From NCBI GenBank assembly GCA_013329615.1, contig DUKA01000197.1, positions 1 to 6,273 of the forward strand: a DNA stretch of 6,273 bases, read 5' to 3'. Within the stretch, counting starts at the first letter, position 1. Each line of letters starts with the position of its first letter. The stretch is from Candidatus Bathyarchaeota archaeon (GTDB lineage Archaea; Thermoproteota; Bathyarchaeia; TCS64). Below the pieces are notes generated by a model that saw only the letters and a list, made by a program, of their open reading frames with translations, made no database searches and was not told the DNA's origin. Position numbers and translations under genes: made by a program. Shown here piece by piece: positions 1-5,273 of the stretch.

Positions 1-1337
1 GTCTTGCCGAGGCCCATGTCGTCGGCGAGCAACCCGTGGAGGTTGTGGCTGAAGAGCCAGTTGAGCCACTGTATGCCCGTCCGCTGGTAGGGGAAGAGGC
101 TCCGCCCGCTCTTCTCAAGATGCGCCTCTATTTCCTCGGGGAGGCGGTACGCCTCGTCTGTGCGGAAGTCGGTTATCTGGTCGAGGAACTCGCTGTACTC
201 CTCGGAGGCCTGCTTTAGGCCGCCGATGTTCTCGATGAACTCTTCGAGCGTCTTGTAGGCGTGTAGGCCGAGGCGGTAGCCCCTCTCGGTCTTGTGTGCC
301 CCCAGCCCCTTGAGGCGTTGCTCGTTCTCCGACTTGCGCCTCTCGACCTTCCGTACCCACGTGTAGTTGTCGGATTTGATGTAGCCGCCGTCGTTGCTCT
401 GGGGGAGGCCGGGGGAGTCAGTCTTGGGGTCGTAGACTATGTTGAAGTCGAGCCAGCCCGGCTCCTCGTAGCTGATGAGGACTGTGGGAGGCTGGTCCTC
501 CTCGATGATGGTGACCTTGCGTGCCTTGTCGGTGAGGACGGCGGTGAAGCTGCTCTTGAGGAGTACGAGGTCCCTGAGGAAGAACTCGGGTATGTCCCCG
601 AGGGCGACGCCATCCTTGGCGATGTCGAGGGCCTTCTGGGATGCCTCGTCGAGCAGGTAGTATTCCTCGTCGACCTTGAGGTAGCCTTGGCCTCGCTCGA
701 CGGCGGAGGCGGGGAGTGGGTGGCCGGTGGAGTCCTCGTACTCGGGCTTCACGGTCACGCCCTTGGCGGGGTCGTAGTCGATCGTGAGCGTGCTAATGGG
801 ACTGCCCGCCCGGGTCCTTATTCCCCGGCTGTGCTGTGTCTCGTTGACCTTGAGGAGCCTTCGGAGGCTCTGTAGGGCGGCGGGGTTGAAGGCGAAGAAG
901 ATGTCCCCCGCCTTGTAGATGGGCTTGAGGCTGAGTATGCTCTTCAGGACGCTGAGGCTCTCGGGGGTGACGGTCTGGGTGCCCCTTCCCGTCTTGGCTG
1001 TGCCGGCCTCGACGTCGATCCGGGTTGCGTCGATGCGCGTGCCCTCCGTACTCACGCCGATAATGTGATTCCTCGACTCGTCGACGTCGAGCGTGAACTG
1101 CAGGTCGAGCCCCCGCTCCTTAGGCGCCTTGTCCTGCGAAAGCTCGACGAGGAGGTCGCGGAAGTTTTGGGTCGGCCTCCTGCGCGGGTCTTCGATGGCG
1201 ACGGCGTTGTCGCAGGGGATGAGACACCTGATGACGGTCTCGCTGCCCCTCATCCAGTACATGTATCGCCTCCTGCACCTGACGCATCGCTCCCGGTTTC
1301 GGGGTATGACCGTCTTTGGCGCCTGACTGGGAGGCAT
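1..1337 (-). CDS. SNF2-family helicase, N-terminal part (cut by window edge)
   Basis: The minus strand is open without a stop from ATG 1337-1335 to the window edge (445 codons). Its last visible residues, LADDMGLGK (437-445), are the Walker A motif of SNF2/Rad54-type ATPases, preceded by the usual helical region SLFPYQRTGIQWLNWL (from 413). These enzymes use ATP to move along double-stranded DNA and remodel protein-DNA complexes. The catalytic RecA domains lie outside the window. Residues 1-50 hold a Cys4 cluster, C18-x2-C21-x16-C38-x3-C42, in an Arg-rich context, probably a zinc-binding module. Residues about 60-400 are not recognisable to me: a long N-terminal region with many charged and beta-prone stretches, as in other prokaryotic SNF2 proteins. 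The start is chosen because it is the first Met after a TATA-like TTTTTAAC about 25-30 bp upstream; the frame stays open further upstream, so a longer protein is possible. The gene is divergent from the FKBP gene. The family assignment is firm; the specific role is unknown. Confidence 0.88.
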   Translation of the reverse strand, partial: MPPSQAPKTVIPRNRERCVRCRRRYMYWMRGSETVIRCLIPCDNAVAIEDPRRRPTQNFRDLLVELSQDKAPKERGLDLQFTLDVDESRNHIIGVSTEGTRIDATRIDVEAGTAKTGRGTQTVTPESLSVLKSILSLKPIYKAGDIFFAFNPAALQSLRRLLKVNETQHSRGIRTRAGSPISTLTIDYDPAKGVTVKPEYEDSTGHPLPASAVERGQGYLKVDEEYYLLDEASQKALDIAKDGVALGDIPEFFLRDLVLLKSSFTAVLTDKARKVTIIEEDQPPTVLISYEEPGWLDFNIVYDPKTDSPGLPQSNDGGYIKSDNYTWVRKVERRKSENEQRLKGLGAHKTERGYRLGLHAYKTLEEFIENIGGLKQASEEYSEFLDQITDFRTDEAYRLPEEIEAHLEKSGRSLFPYQRTGIQWLNWLFSHNLHGLLADDMGLGK

Positions 1338-1360
1338 CTCAACGCTAGACCGTGTGGGGG

Positions 1361-1370
1361 CGTTAAAAAC
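1361..1370 (-). promoter_or_regulatory. TATA box of the SNF2 helicase gene
   Basis: Read on the minus strand this is GTTTTTAACG, an A/T island in GC-rich sequence, centred about 29 bp before ATG 1337. That is the normal archaeal TATA-to-start-site distance, so the transcript would begin at or next to the ATG (leaderless). No clear Shine-Dalgarno precedes the ATG, which agrees. Confidence 0.5.
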
Positions 1371-1451
1371 CGTGCGGACGGCCGCTCCGCTGAGGAAGGC
1401 GAAGTCGATCAATGGGCGCACCCCACCGTCAGTCTTTACGATGCTTCTCCC

Positions 1452-1477
1452 AGAAAGCCCACGACTTTAGCATGTGG
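1452..1477 (+). repeat. Left-end subterminal hairpin of the IS element
   Basis: AGAAAGCCCACGACTTTAG followed by CATGTGG. CCAC (1459-1462) pairs with GTGG (1474-1477), and the inner part is an imperfect stem around CTTTAG. It is a direct, diverged copy of the right-end hairpin at 2707-2730. An alternative is the stump of a second element's right end, but the TTTAC 18 nt upstream fits a left end better. Confidence 0.55.
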
Positions 1478-1486
1478 ATTGAAGGG

Positions 1487-1502
1487 GATAGGTGAAACTA
1501 TC
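1487..1502 (+). repeat. Short inverted repeat inside the IS left end
   Basis: GATAG (1487-1491) and CTATC (1498-1502) can form a 5-bp stem with the loop GTGAAA. It lies between the left hairpin and the tnpB promoter. The role is unknown; it may be chance or a second structural part of the left end. Confidence 0.3.
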
Positions 1503-1514
1503 GAAACTGGATAA

Positions 1515-1522
1515 TTTAAATA
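1515..1522 (+). promoter_or_regulatory. TATA box of tnpB
   Basis: TTTAAATA, in a locally AT-rich stretch (1511-1540) unlike the flanking GC-rich DNA, is centred about 27 bp before the tnpB ATG at 1546. This places the transcription start at or next to the ATG. AAGGTG immediately precedes the ATG, too close to act as a normal ribosome binding site, so a leaderless message is likely. Confidence 0.55.
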
Positions 1523-1545
1523 GATTCAAATTTAATTGAAAGGTG

Positions 1546-2703
1546 ATGAACGTTTCCTACCAGTACCGGCTAGCGCCAACTCAGGCTCAACTATAGATAC
1601 TGGAGGAGCAGCTACGGATATGCAGGTGGACCTACAACACTCTTCTCGACTACTGCATACAGCAACGCAGAACCGGGAGAGGAACACCAACCAGTGGATC
1701 ACTTACCTACCTTCTACCAACGATGAAGGCGGAGAAACCCGAGCTAAACACGGTGTTCAGCCAGGTTCTGCAGAACATCTGCAAGCGTATCAGGCGAGGA
1801 TTCGAGAACTGCTGGGCGAGACGTAGGCATGGCTTGAAGGCTGGTTTGCCCCACTTCAGGGATAGACACCAGTACAGGAGCCTAACCTACCCTCAAATGG
1901 GATTCAGCCTCAAGGACGGCTGGTTAAAGCTGTCGAAGATCGGGACTCTGAGAATGGTCTACCATAGGCCCATCGAGGGCAGGATCAAGACACTGACGAT
2001 CAAGAGGACACCGACTGGGAAATGGTACGCCACATTCTGTTGCGAAGTTGAAAGCAAGCCGATTTCCGGCAGGAAGAAAGCCGTCGGGGTGGACTTCGGC
2101 TTGGTCCACCTAGTAGCACTTAGCGATGGCACAATCTTTGAAGCACCTAAAACTTATCGAAAAATCGAGGCTCAGAGCCGCAAGGCGCACCGTTTTCTGA
2201 GCCACAAGAAGAAGGGTTCGAGGAACAGGGAGAAGGCGAGGGTAAGACTCGTTAAAGTTGAGGAGAAGGCTAAGAACAGGCGCAGAGACTTCGCCTTCAA
2301 GATCGCTAGAAGCATCGTGGACAGATATCAAAAGGTAGTAGTTGAGGATTTGAGAATAGACAACATGAGGCGTAATCGTTGCCTCAGTAAGAGCATTGGT
2401 GACGCTGGTTGGGGGATTCTTAGGAGTGCCTTGACCTACATGGCTCAACGGTCAGAGGGTGTGATGGTGCTCGTGGACCCTAGTTACACCAGCCAACTAT
2501 GCTCGGGGTGCGGCAAACTAGTCTCAAAATCGCTGTCGGAGAGAACGCATCGTTGTTCAGTCTGTGGGTTGGTCCTCGATAGGGATGTTAATGCTGCACA
2601 GGTTATACTTCGTAGGGGGATAGGCGTGGAGTACGCCGAATCTAAGCCTGTCGATGGGGTGGCCACTGCGCCTCTGTTTCCCGGGTGCAAGCTGCCCCTA
2701 TGA
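1546..2703 (+). pseudogene. tnpB: tnpB, RNA-guided nuclease gene with in-frame TAG at codon 17
   Basis: From ATG 1546 the frame reads the typical TnpB start (MNVSYQYRLAPTQAQL), then TAG at 1594-1596, then ILEEQLRICRWTYNTLLDYC, and stays open to TGA 2701-2703. That is 386 codons, the usual TnpB length. Numbered from 1546, the RuvC residues are all present: D183 in GVDFG, E267 in VVVEDL and the DRDVNAA motif at 345-351. A zinc ribbon lies at C319-x2-C322 and C337-x2-C340. In active relatives TnpB with its omega RNA cuts DNA next to a TAM, helping the element persist. No ATG, GTG or TTG lies between the TAG and ATG 1723, so reinitiation would give a 326-residue protein (1723-2703) lacking the first 59 residues. 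TAG probably arose by one substitution, for example from GAG or CAG. Suppression is possible but two intact neighbours end in TAG. No other lesion is obvious, so the mutation looks recent. Confidence 0.88.
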
Positions 2704-2706
2704 AGC

Positions 2707-2730
2707 AGGAAGCCCATGACTTCAGTCATG
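2707..2730 (+). repeat. Right-end hairpin of the IS element
   Basis: CATGAC (2715-2720) and GTCATG (2725-2730) form a perfect 6-bp stem with loop TTCA. The outer C2713-G2732 and G2712-T2733 pairs extend it past one C/A mismatch (2714/2731). The motif GAAGCCCAYGACTTYAG followed by the complementary arm and TAACTCAC resembles right ends I know from archaeal TnpB elements. It follows the tnpB stop by 11 bp. Confidence 0.7.
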
Positions 2731-2740
2731 AGTAACTCAC

Positions 2741-2755
2741 AGAAAGCCTTTAAAC
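2741..2755 (+). promoter_or_regulatory. BRE/TATA of the FKBP gene
   Basis: AGAAAGC (purine-rich BRE) is followed by CTTTAAAC (2748-2755). A start site 25-27 bp downstream would fall near 2777, giving a leader of about 24 nt before ATG 2801. The BRE begins directly at the inferred right boundary of the IS element, so insertion replaced everything upstream of the core promoter but left the core intact. Confidence 0.55.
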
Positions 2756-2771
2756 CGGGCTCCGCATCTCC

Positions 2772-2804
2772 ATGCGTGAATCCCCCGGAACAGGGGGGCA
2801 ATGA
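2772..2804 (+). other. Possible 10-codon upstream ORF overlapping the FKBP start
   Basis: ATG at 2772 reads MRESPGTGGQ and stops at TGA 2802-2804, overlapping ATG 2801 as ATGA. It could couple translation, but the predicted transcription start (about 2777) lies after its ATG and it has no recognised relatives, so it may be chance. Confidence 0.15.
2782..2798 (+). promoter_or_regulatory. C5/G5 hairpin covering the G-rich site before FKBP
   Basis: CCCCC (2782-2786) can pair with GGGGG in the G6 run (2793-2798) around the loop GGAACA. The G run ends 2 nt before ATG 2801 and is the only Shine-Dalgarno-like sequence there, so the stem could hide it. The structure is seen; a regulatory role is speculation. 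Confidence 0.35.
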
Positions 2805-3655
2805 CTCTCAGAGTGTTCAACATGAGCGAAGATAAGAAGCCCATCGAAGCGCCAGAGGAGAAGCCAGTCGAGGAGCCGAAGGTAGAGGCGCCAGCCGCAG
2901 AGGCCGCGCCCGCCGAGGCACCCGTCGAGGCTAAGGAGGAGAAGCCGGTTGAGGAGCCACGCATAGAGGGCGCCGTCAACAAGGGCGACTTCATCCTCAT
3001 GGAGATGACGGGCAAGGCCGAGGAGACGGGCGAGGTATTCGACACCACAAACGAGGATGTCGCCAAGGAGAAGGGCATCCACCGCGAGGGCAACACCTAC
3101 GGCGCACGCCTCGTCGTCGTCGGCGAGGGCTGGGTCCTCCGCGGACTCGACGCACGCCTGCGCGGCACGAAGCAAAACGAGCAGACCGCCATCGAGATCC
3201 CCGCAGCCGAGGCATTCGGCGACCGCGACTCCAACAACGTCCAGATCATCCCCTACCGCGTCCTGCGCAGCAAGAATGTTAACCCCATCCCCGGCGCGGA
3301 GCTTGAGATCGACGGCCGCCAGGCAATCATCCGTAGCGTCGGCGCGGGCCGCGTACAGGTAGACTATAACCACCCGCTCGCGGGCAGGAAGATCGTCTAC
3401 GACGTCAAGGTGACCGAGATCATCGAGGAGGAGAAGGCGAAGGTCAATGCCCTCATCGGCCGCCGCTTCGTCGGCGTTGACGCCGAAAAGTTCGACCAGA
3501 AGATGGGCAAGAAGAAGATGACCATCACGATCCCCGACGATATCTTCTTCGGCGAGAACATCCAGATTGCCAAGAGGGGACTCGCCATGGACGTCCTCAA
3601 GTACTTCCCCGAGCTCGAAGACGTCGAGTTCCTGGAAATCGTTAAGCGCAGTTAG
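2801..3655 (+). CDS. Long FKBP-type peptidyl-prolyl cis-trans isomerase with acidic N-terminal tail
   Basis: A 284-residue cytosolic protein-folding catalyst and chaperone. Residues 8-57 are a low-complexity Glu/Pro/Ala/Lys tail with two copies of EEKPVEEP (19-26 and 46-53). The FKBP fold starts at about 58 (NKGDFILMEMTG, then GEVFDTT) and includes the usual VVGEGWVLRGLDARLRG (106-122). The SlyD-like insert-in-flap domain spans about 143-190 and ends in the family motif DYNHPLAGRKIVYDVKV (188-204). A C-terminal domain of about 75 residues (211-284) follows, as in long archaeal FKBPs. No signal peptide is seen, and the tail replaces the very short N-terminus usual in the family. ATG 2801 has a G-rich run just before it. 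ATG 2822 (MSEDKK) is a credible alternative that would remove seven residues and looks more like a natural start. It ends in TAG, 21-24 bp before the reductase, and is probably co-transcribed with it. Confidence 0.9.
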   Translation: MTLRVFNMSEDKKPIEAPEEKPVEEPKVEAPAAEAAPAEAPVEAKEEKPVEEPRIEGAVNKGDFILMEMTGKAEETGEVFDTTNEDVAKEKGIHREGNTYGARLVVVGEGWVLRGLDARLRGTKQNEQTAIEIPAAEAFGDRDSNNVQIIPYRVLRSKNVNPIPGAELEIDGRQAIIRSVGAGRVQVDYNHPLAGRKIVYDVKVTEIIEEEKAKVNALIGRRFVGVDAEKFDQKMGKKKMTITIPDDIFFGENIQIAKRGLAMDVLKYFPELEDVEFLEIVKRS

Positions 3656-3670
3656 GCACCCTTTTTCTTC

Positions 3671-3675
3671 GGTGA
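3671..3675 (+). promoter_or_regulatory. Ribosome binding site of the reductase gene
   Basis: GGTGA matches the downstream part of the archaeal Shine-Dalgarno consensus GGAGGTGATC. It lies 1 nt before TTG 3677 and 4 nt before TTG 3680. The spacing favours TTG 3680, giving a protein that starts MDSDALVIGAG. A T5 tract at 3662-3666 in the same 21-bp gap could allow partial termination after the FKBP gene. Confidence 0.45.
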
Positions 3676-3676
3676 C

Positions 3677-4882
3677 TTGTTGGACTCCGACGCTCTCGTT
3701 ATCGGCGCGGGGCCTTCTGGTCTTTTAGCAGCTAAGACTATCGCATCTAGGGGCTTCTCCGTACGGATTTTAGAGGAACACGCAAAGGTTGGCGTCCCAT
3801 CGCACTGTGCTGGTCTCATCAGCGTCGAGGGGCTTAAGCGGATAGGCGTCGAGGCTTCGGGCAGCTTCGTCCAGAACACGATCACCGGCGGACGCATCTA
3901 CTCCCCAGACGGGCAGTACGTAGAGATCAAGGACCGGCGCCCCCGCGCGCATGTCATCGACAGGACCGCCCTCGACCAGCGCCTAGCCGAGTTGGCGGTG
4001 GACGTCGGCGCGGAACTCACCACAGGTGTGAGGGCTGAGAGACTCACACTCTCGGATGGCTGCGTCACCGGCGCATCTGGCGCGGGATGGGTGGAGGAGG
4101 CACGCCTCGTCATAGACGCGGAGGGACCGTCTCGCAGGCTCGCAAGAGAGGCGGGTGTCATTAATAACGGGCGCGCCCCACTCCTCGGCGTCAATACCGA
4201 GATAGGATGCGATGTGGACGCCGATATAGTCGAGGTCTGGTTCGGAGAGGAGACCGCGCCGGGGTTCTTCGCTTGGGTCATACCGACCTCAGGTAATCAG
4301 GCGCGCGTCGGTCTCGCCACAAAGAGTGGTGACCCCACGAAGTTCCTCGCCGGCTTCGTCAAGAAGCGCTTCGGCGACACGAAGTACCTCCCTCCAAGGG
4401 CGGGGCAGGTGCTAGTCGAGGGCCCCGTCAACAAATCGTCGTTCCCCGGGTTACTGCTCGTCGGTGACGCGGCGGGGCATGTGAAGCCTACGACCGGTGG
4501 GGGAGTAGTTCTCGGCGGTCTCTGCGCCATCGAGGCGGGTAAGACAGCAGTGAAGGCTCTCGAAACAGGAGACACGTCAACAAAGACGCTCGGAGAGTAC
4601 GACGAGGCTTGGAGAAGGCTCTACGGCTCGGAGTTCAGGAGCATGCAGACCCTCAGGAGCCTCGCCGACAGGGTCTCGGACGCGAGGATGAACAGGTTCT
4701 TCCGCGTATTCCGCGACGCGGGGCTGGGTGACAGGGTCAACGAACTCGTGGCTGAGGGAGACATGGACCTGCAGGAGGGAGTCATCAGGCGCGCTCTCTC
4801 GGAGCCCGGGATTATGAAGGCGGCTATAGGTGGCCTCGGACGCCTCGCCCTCGCCGAATTGCGGGGTCTAGTCAACCTTTAA
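3677..4882 (+). CDS. Geranylgeranyl reductase family FAD-dependent oxidoreductase
   Basis: A 401-residue flavoprotein of the geranylgeranyl reductase family, which in archaea saturates the isoprenoid chains of membrane ether lipids; exact substrate not determinable here. Counting from TTG 3677: the Rossmann FAD motif VIGAGPSG (8-15), with E33/E34 closing the second strand to bind the ribose; VGVPSHCAG (38-46), whose C44 matches the conserved Cys of the family's PxxC motif; VIDRTALDQRLAELA (about 93-107), the conserved Arg helix; FFAWVIP (197-203), the aromatic-x-W-x-x-P signature near the lipid cavity; and GDAAGHVKPTTGGGV (263-277), the second FAD motif. The length is normal. No ATG start exists: TTG 3677 or TTG 3680, the second better spaced from GGTGA. 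The gene follows FKBP in the same frame. Its TAA lies inside the TATA box of the next gene. Confidence 0.92.
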   Translation: MLDSDALVIGAGPSGLLAAKTIASRGFSVRILEEHAKVGVPSHCAGLISVEGLKRIGVEASGSFVQNTITGGRIYSPDGQYVEIKDRRPRAHVIDRTALDQRLAELAVDVGAELTTGVRAERLTLSDGCVTGASGAGWVEEARLVIDAEGPSRRLAREAGVINNGRAPLLGVNTEIGCDVDADIVEVWFGEETAPGFFAWVIPTSGNQARVGLATKSGDPTKFLAGFVKKRFGDTKYLPPRAGQVLVEGPVNKSSFPGLLLVGDAAGHVKPTTGGGVVLGGLCAIEAGKTAVKALETGDTSTKTLGEYDEAWRRLYGSEFRSMQTLRSLADRVSDARMNRFFRVFRDAGLGDRVNELVAEGDMDLQEGVIRRALSEPGIMKAAIGGLGRLALAELRGLVNL

Positions 4883-4885
4883 ATA
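4878..4885 (+). promoter_or_regulatory. TATA box of the zinc-ribbon gene, overlapping the reductase stop codon
   Basis: TTTAAATA is centred about 35 bp before ATG 4917. The reductase stop TAA (4880-4882) lies within it. A start site near 4908 would leave a leader of about 9 nt containing CTGATC (4908-4913), a partial match to the GGTGATC Shine-Dalgarno. So this gene can be expressed independently of the FKBP-reductase pair. Confidence 0.6.
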
Positions 4886-4916
4886 TCGAGCCAAACTTGT
4901 ATCTGGGCTGATCAGT

Positions 4917-5078
4917 ATGTCCACATGCATCTCCTGTGGCAGGAAGGTCGCCCCTGAGGAGAAGGCCGTAAAGATGAACTGCCCCAACTGTGGCGCCGTC
5001 ACAATCTGGCGCTGCGAGAAGTGCCGTCTCTTCGGCCGCACCTACAAGTGTCCCGCCTGCGGATTCCAGGGCCCATAA
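4917..5078 (+). CDS. Small zinc-ribbon protein predicted to bind RNA (COG2888-like)
   Basis: A 53-residue protein, ATG 4917 to TAA 5076-5078. Four CxxC pairs, C4-C7, C22-C25, C33-C36 and C45-C48, make two zinc ribbons. Pairs 2 and 4 are CPxCG motifs (CPNCG, CPACG), with WRCEKC between. The spacing and the GFQGP end match the small archaeal family annotated as predicted Zn-ribbon RNA-binding protein with a function in translation (COG2888; HVO_2753-type). The precise role is not established. In many archaea this gene sits beside the gene for elongation factor 1-beta; here the next gene is convergent and no such partner is in the window. It has its own promoter. Very short, but the motifs are unambiguous. 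Confidence 0.88.
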   Translation: MSTCISCGRKVAPEEKAVKMNCPNCGAVTIWRCEKCRLFGRTYKCPACGFQGP

Positions 5079-5180
5079 ACAACCCACCGACGCTTCTATC
5101 AGCCGTCAGCATTTTAACGAGCATATTCTCCCAGTGCAGGTAGAAGCCTAAAAACTGCCCCGATTGGGATTGAGACTGTA

Positions 5181-5197
5181 CGAAAACGTATATAAAT
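5181..5197 (+). promoter_or_regulatory. Strong orphan BRE/TATA promoter
   Basis: CGAAAACG (BRE-like) directly precedes TATATAAAT (5189-5197), the best match to the archaeal core promoter in the window. A start site would fall near 5218. The only ORF there is ATG 5218 with 8 codons (MTLKTTCF). AACGT (5185-5189) and ACGTT (5200-5204) form an inverted repeat flanking the TATA, a possible operator. Transcription would run into the 3' end of pth2 in antisense. Confidence 0.4.
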
Positions 5198-5247
5198 CGA
5201 CGTTATTTTGCACGAAAATGACGCTTAAAACGACATGTTTCTGAACC

Positions 5248-5273
5248 GAAAAAGCGTAAAACCCTATGAAAAG
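5248..5273 (-). terminator. Candidate U-tract terminator after pth2
   Basis: Read on the minus strand, the 40 bp after the pth2 stop hold three T tracts (TTTTC, GTTTTAC, CTTTTTCGG). Archaeal termination commonly relies on such U-rich runs without a hairpin. A second in-frame TAG lies eight codons after the first (5266-5264). Confidence 0.35.

Larger units (their letters stand above)
1440..2740 (+). mobile_element. TnpB-only IS200/IS605-type insertion element
   Basis: The element carries one gene, tnpB, and no tnpA. Seen in the sequence: two similar hairpins in the same orientation near the ends (AGAAAGCCCACGACTTTAG at 1452-1470 and AGGAAGCCCATGACTTCAG at 2707-2725, 16/19 identical), TTTAC at 1435-1439 lying 18 nt before the left hairpin, and TCAC at 2737-2740 lying 6 nt after the right one. 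In IS200/IS605 elements, TnpA recognises subterminal hairpins, and short guide bases just 5' of each hairpin pair with tetra/pentanucleotide cleavage sites. By analogy (G)AAAG at 1453-1457 and GAAG at 2709-2712 are the guides, TTTAC is the uncleaved left target/TAM and TCAC the right cleavage site. These limits are inferred. With no tnpA it could only move using a TnpA supplied in trans. It lies in the intergenic region between divergent genes and breaks neither. Confidence 0.75.
2600..2760 (+). ncRNA. Predicted omega (right-end) RNA with guide at 2741-2760
   Basis: In characterised TnpB elements the guide RNA is made from the 3' part of tnpB plus the right end, and its variable guide is the flanking DNA just beyond the element. 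Here the scaffold would end at the right-end hairpin and TCAC (2740), and the guide would be AGAAAGCCTTTAAACCGGGC (2741-2760). The 5' limit given is only a guess from other families. Inferred from architecture, not from any visible transcript signal. Confidence 0.35.

Noticed and set aside
294..875. A 193-codon plus-strand ORF opposite the helicase
   Set aside because: It is a shadow of the minus-strand SNF2 gene: low-complexity Val/Leu/Glu/Gly composition and no family resemblance, while the opposite strand gives a clear helicase.
1481..1545. Possible CRISPR repeat remnants (GATTGAAG, GAAAC twice)
   Set aside because: There is no regularly spaced repeat; the short matches are better explained as part of the IS left end and the AT-rich tnpB promoter.
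1546..2703. A new CRISPR-Cas12-like or antiphage effector
   Set aside because: Length, RuvC and zinc-ribbon layout are those of ordinary TnpB, with IS-type ends and no CRISPR array or accessory genes in the window.
2750..3373. Minus-strand ORF of 207 codons opposite the FKBP gene
   Set aside because: Its Leu/Ala/Asp-rich translation is the complement of GC-biased FKBP codons; FKBP motifs on the plus strand are unambiguous.
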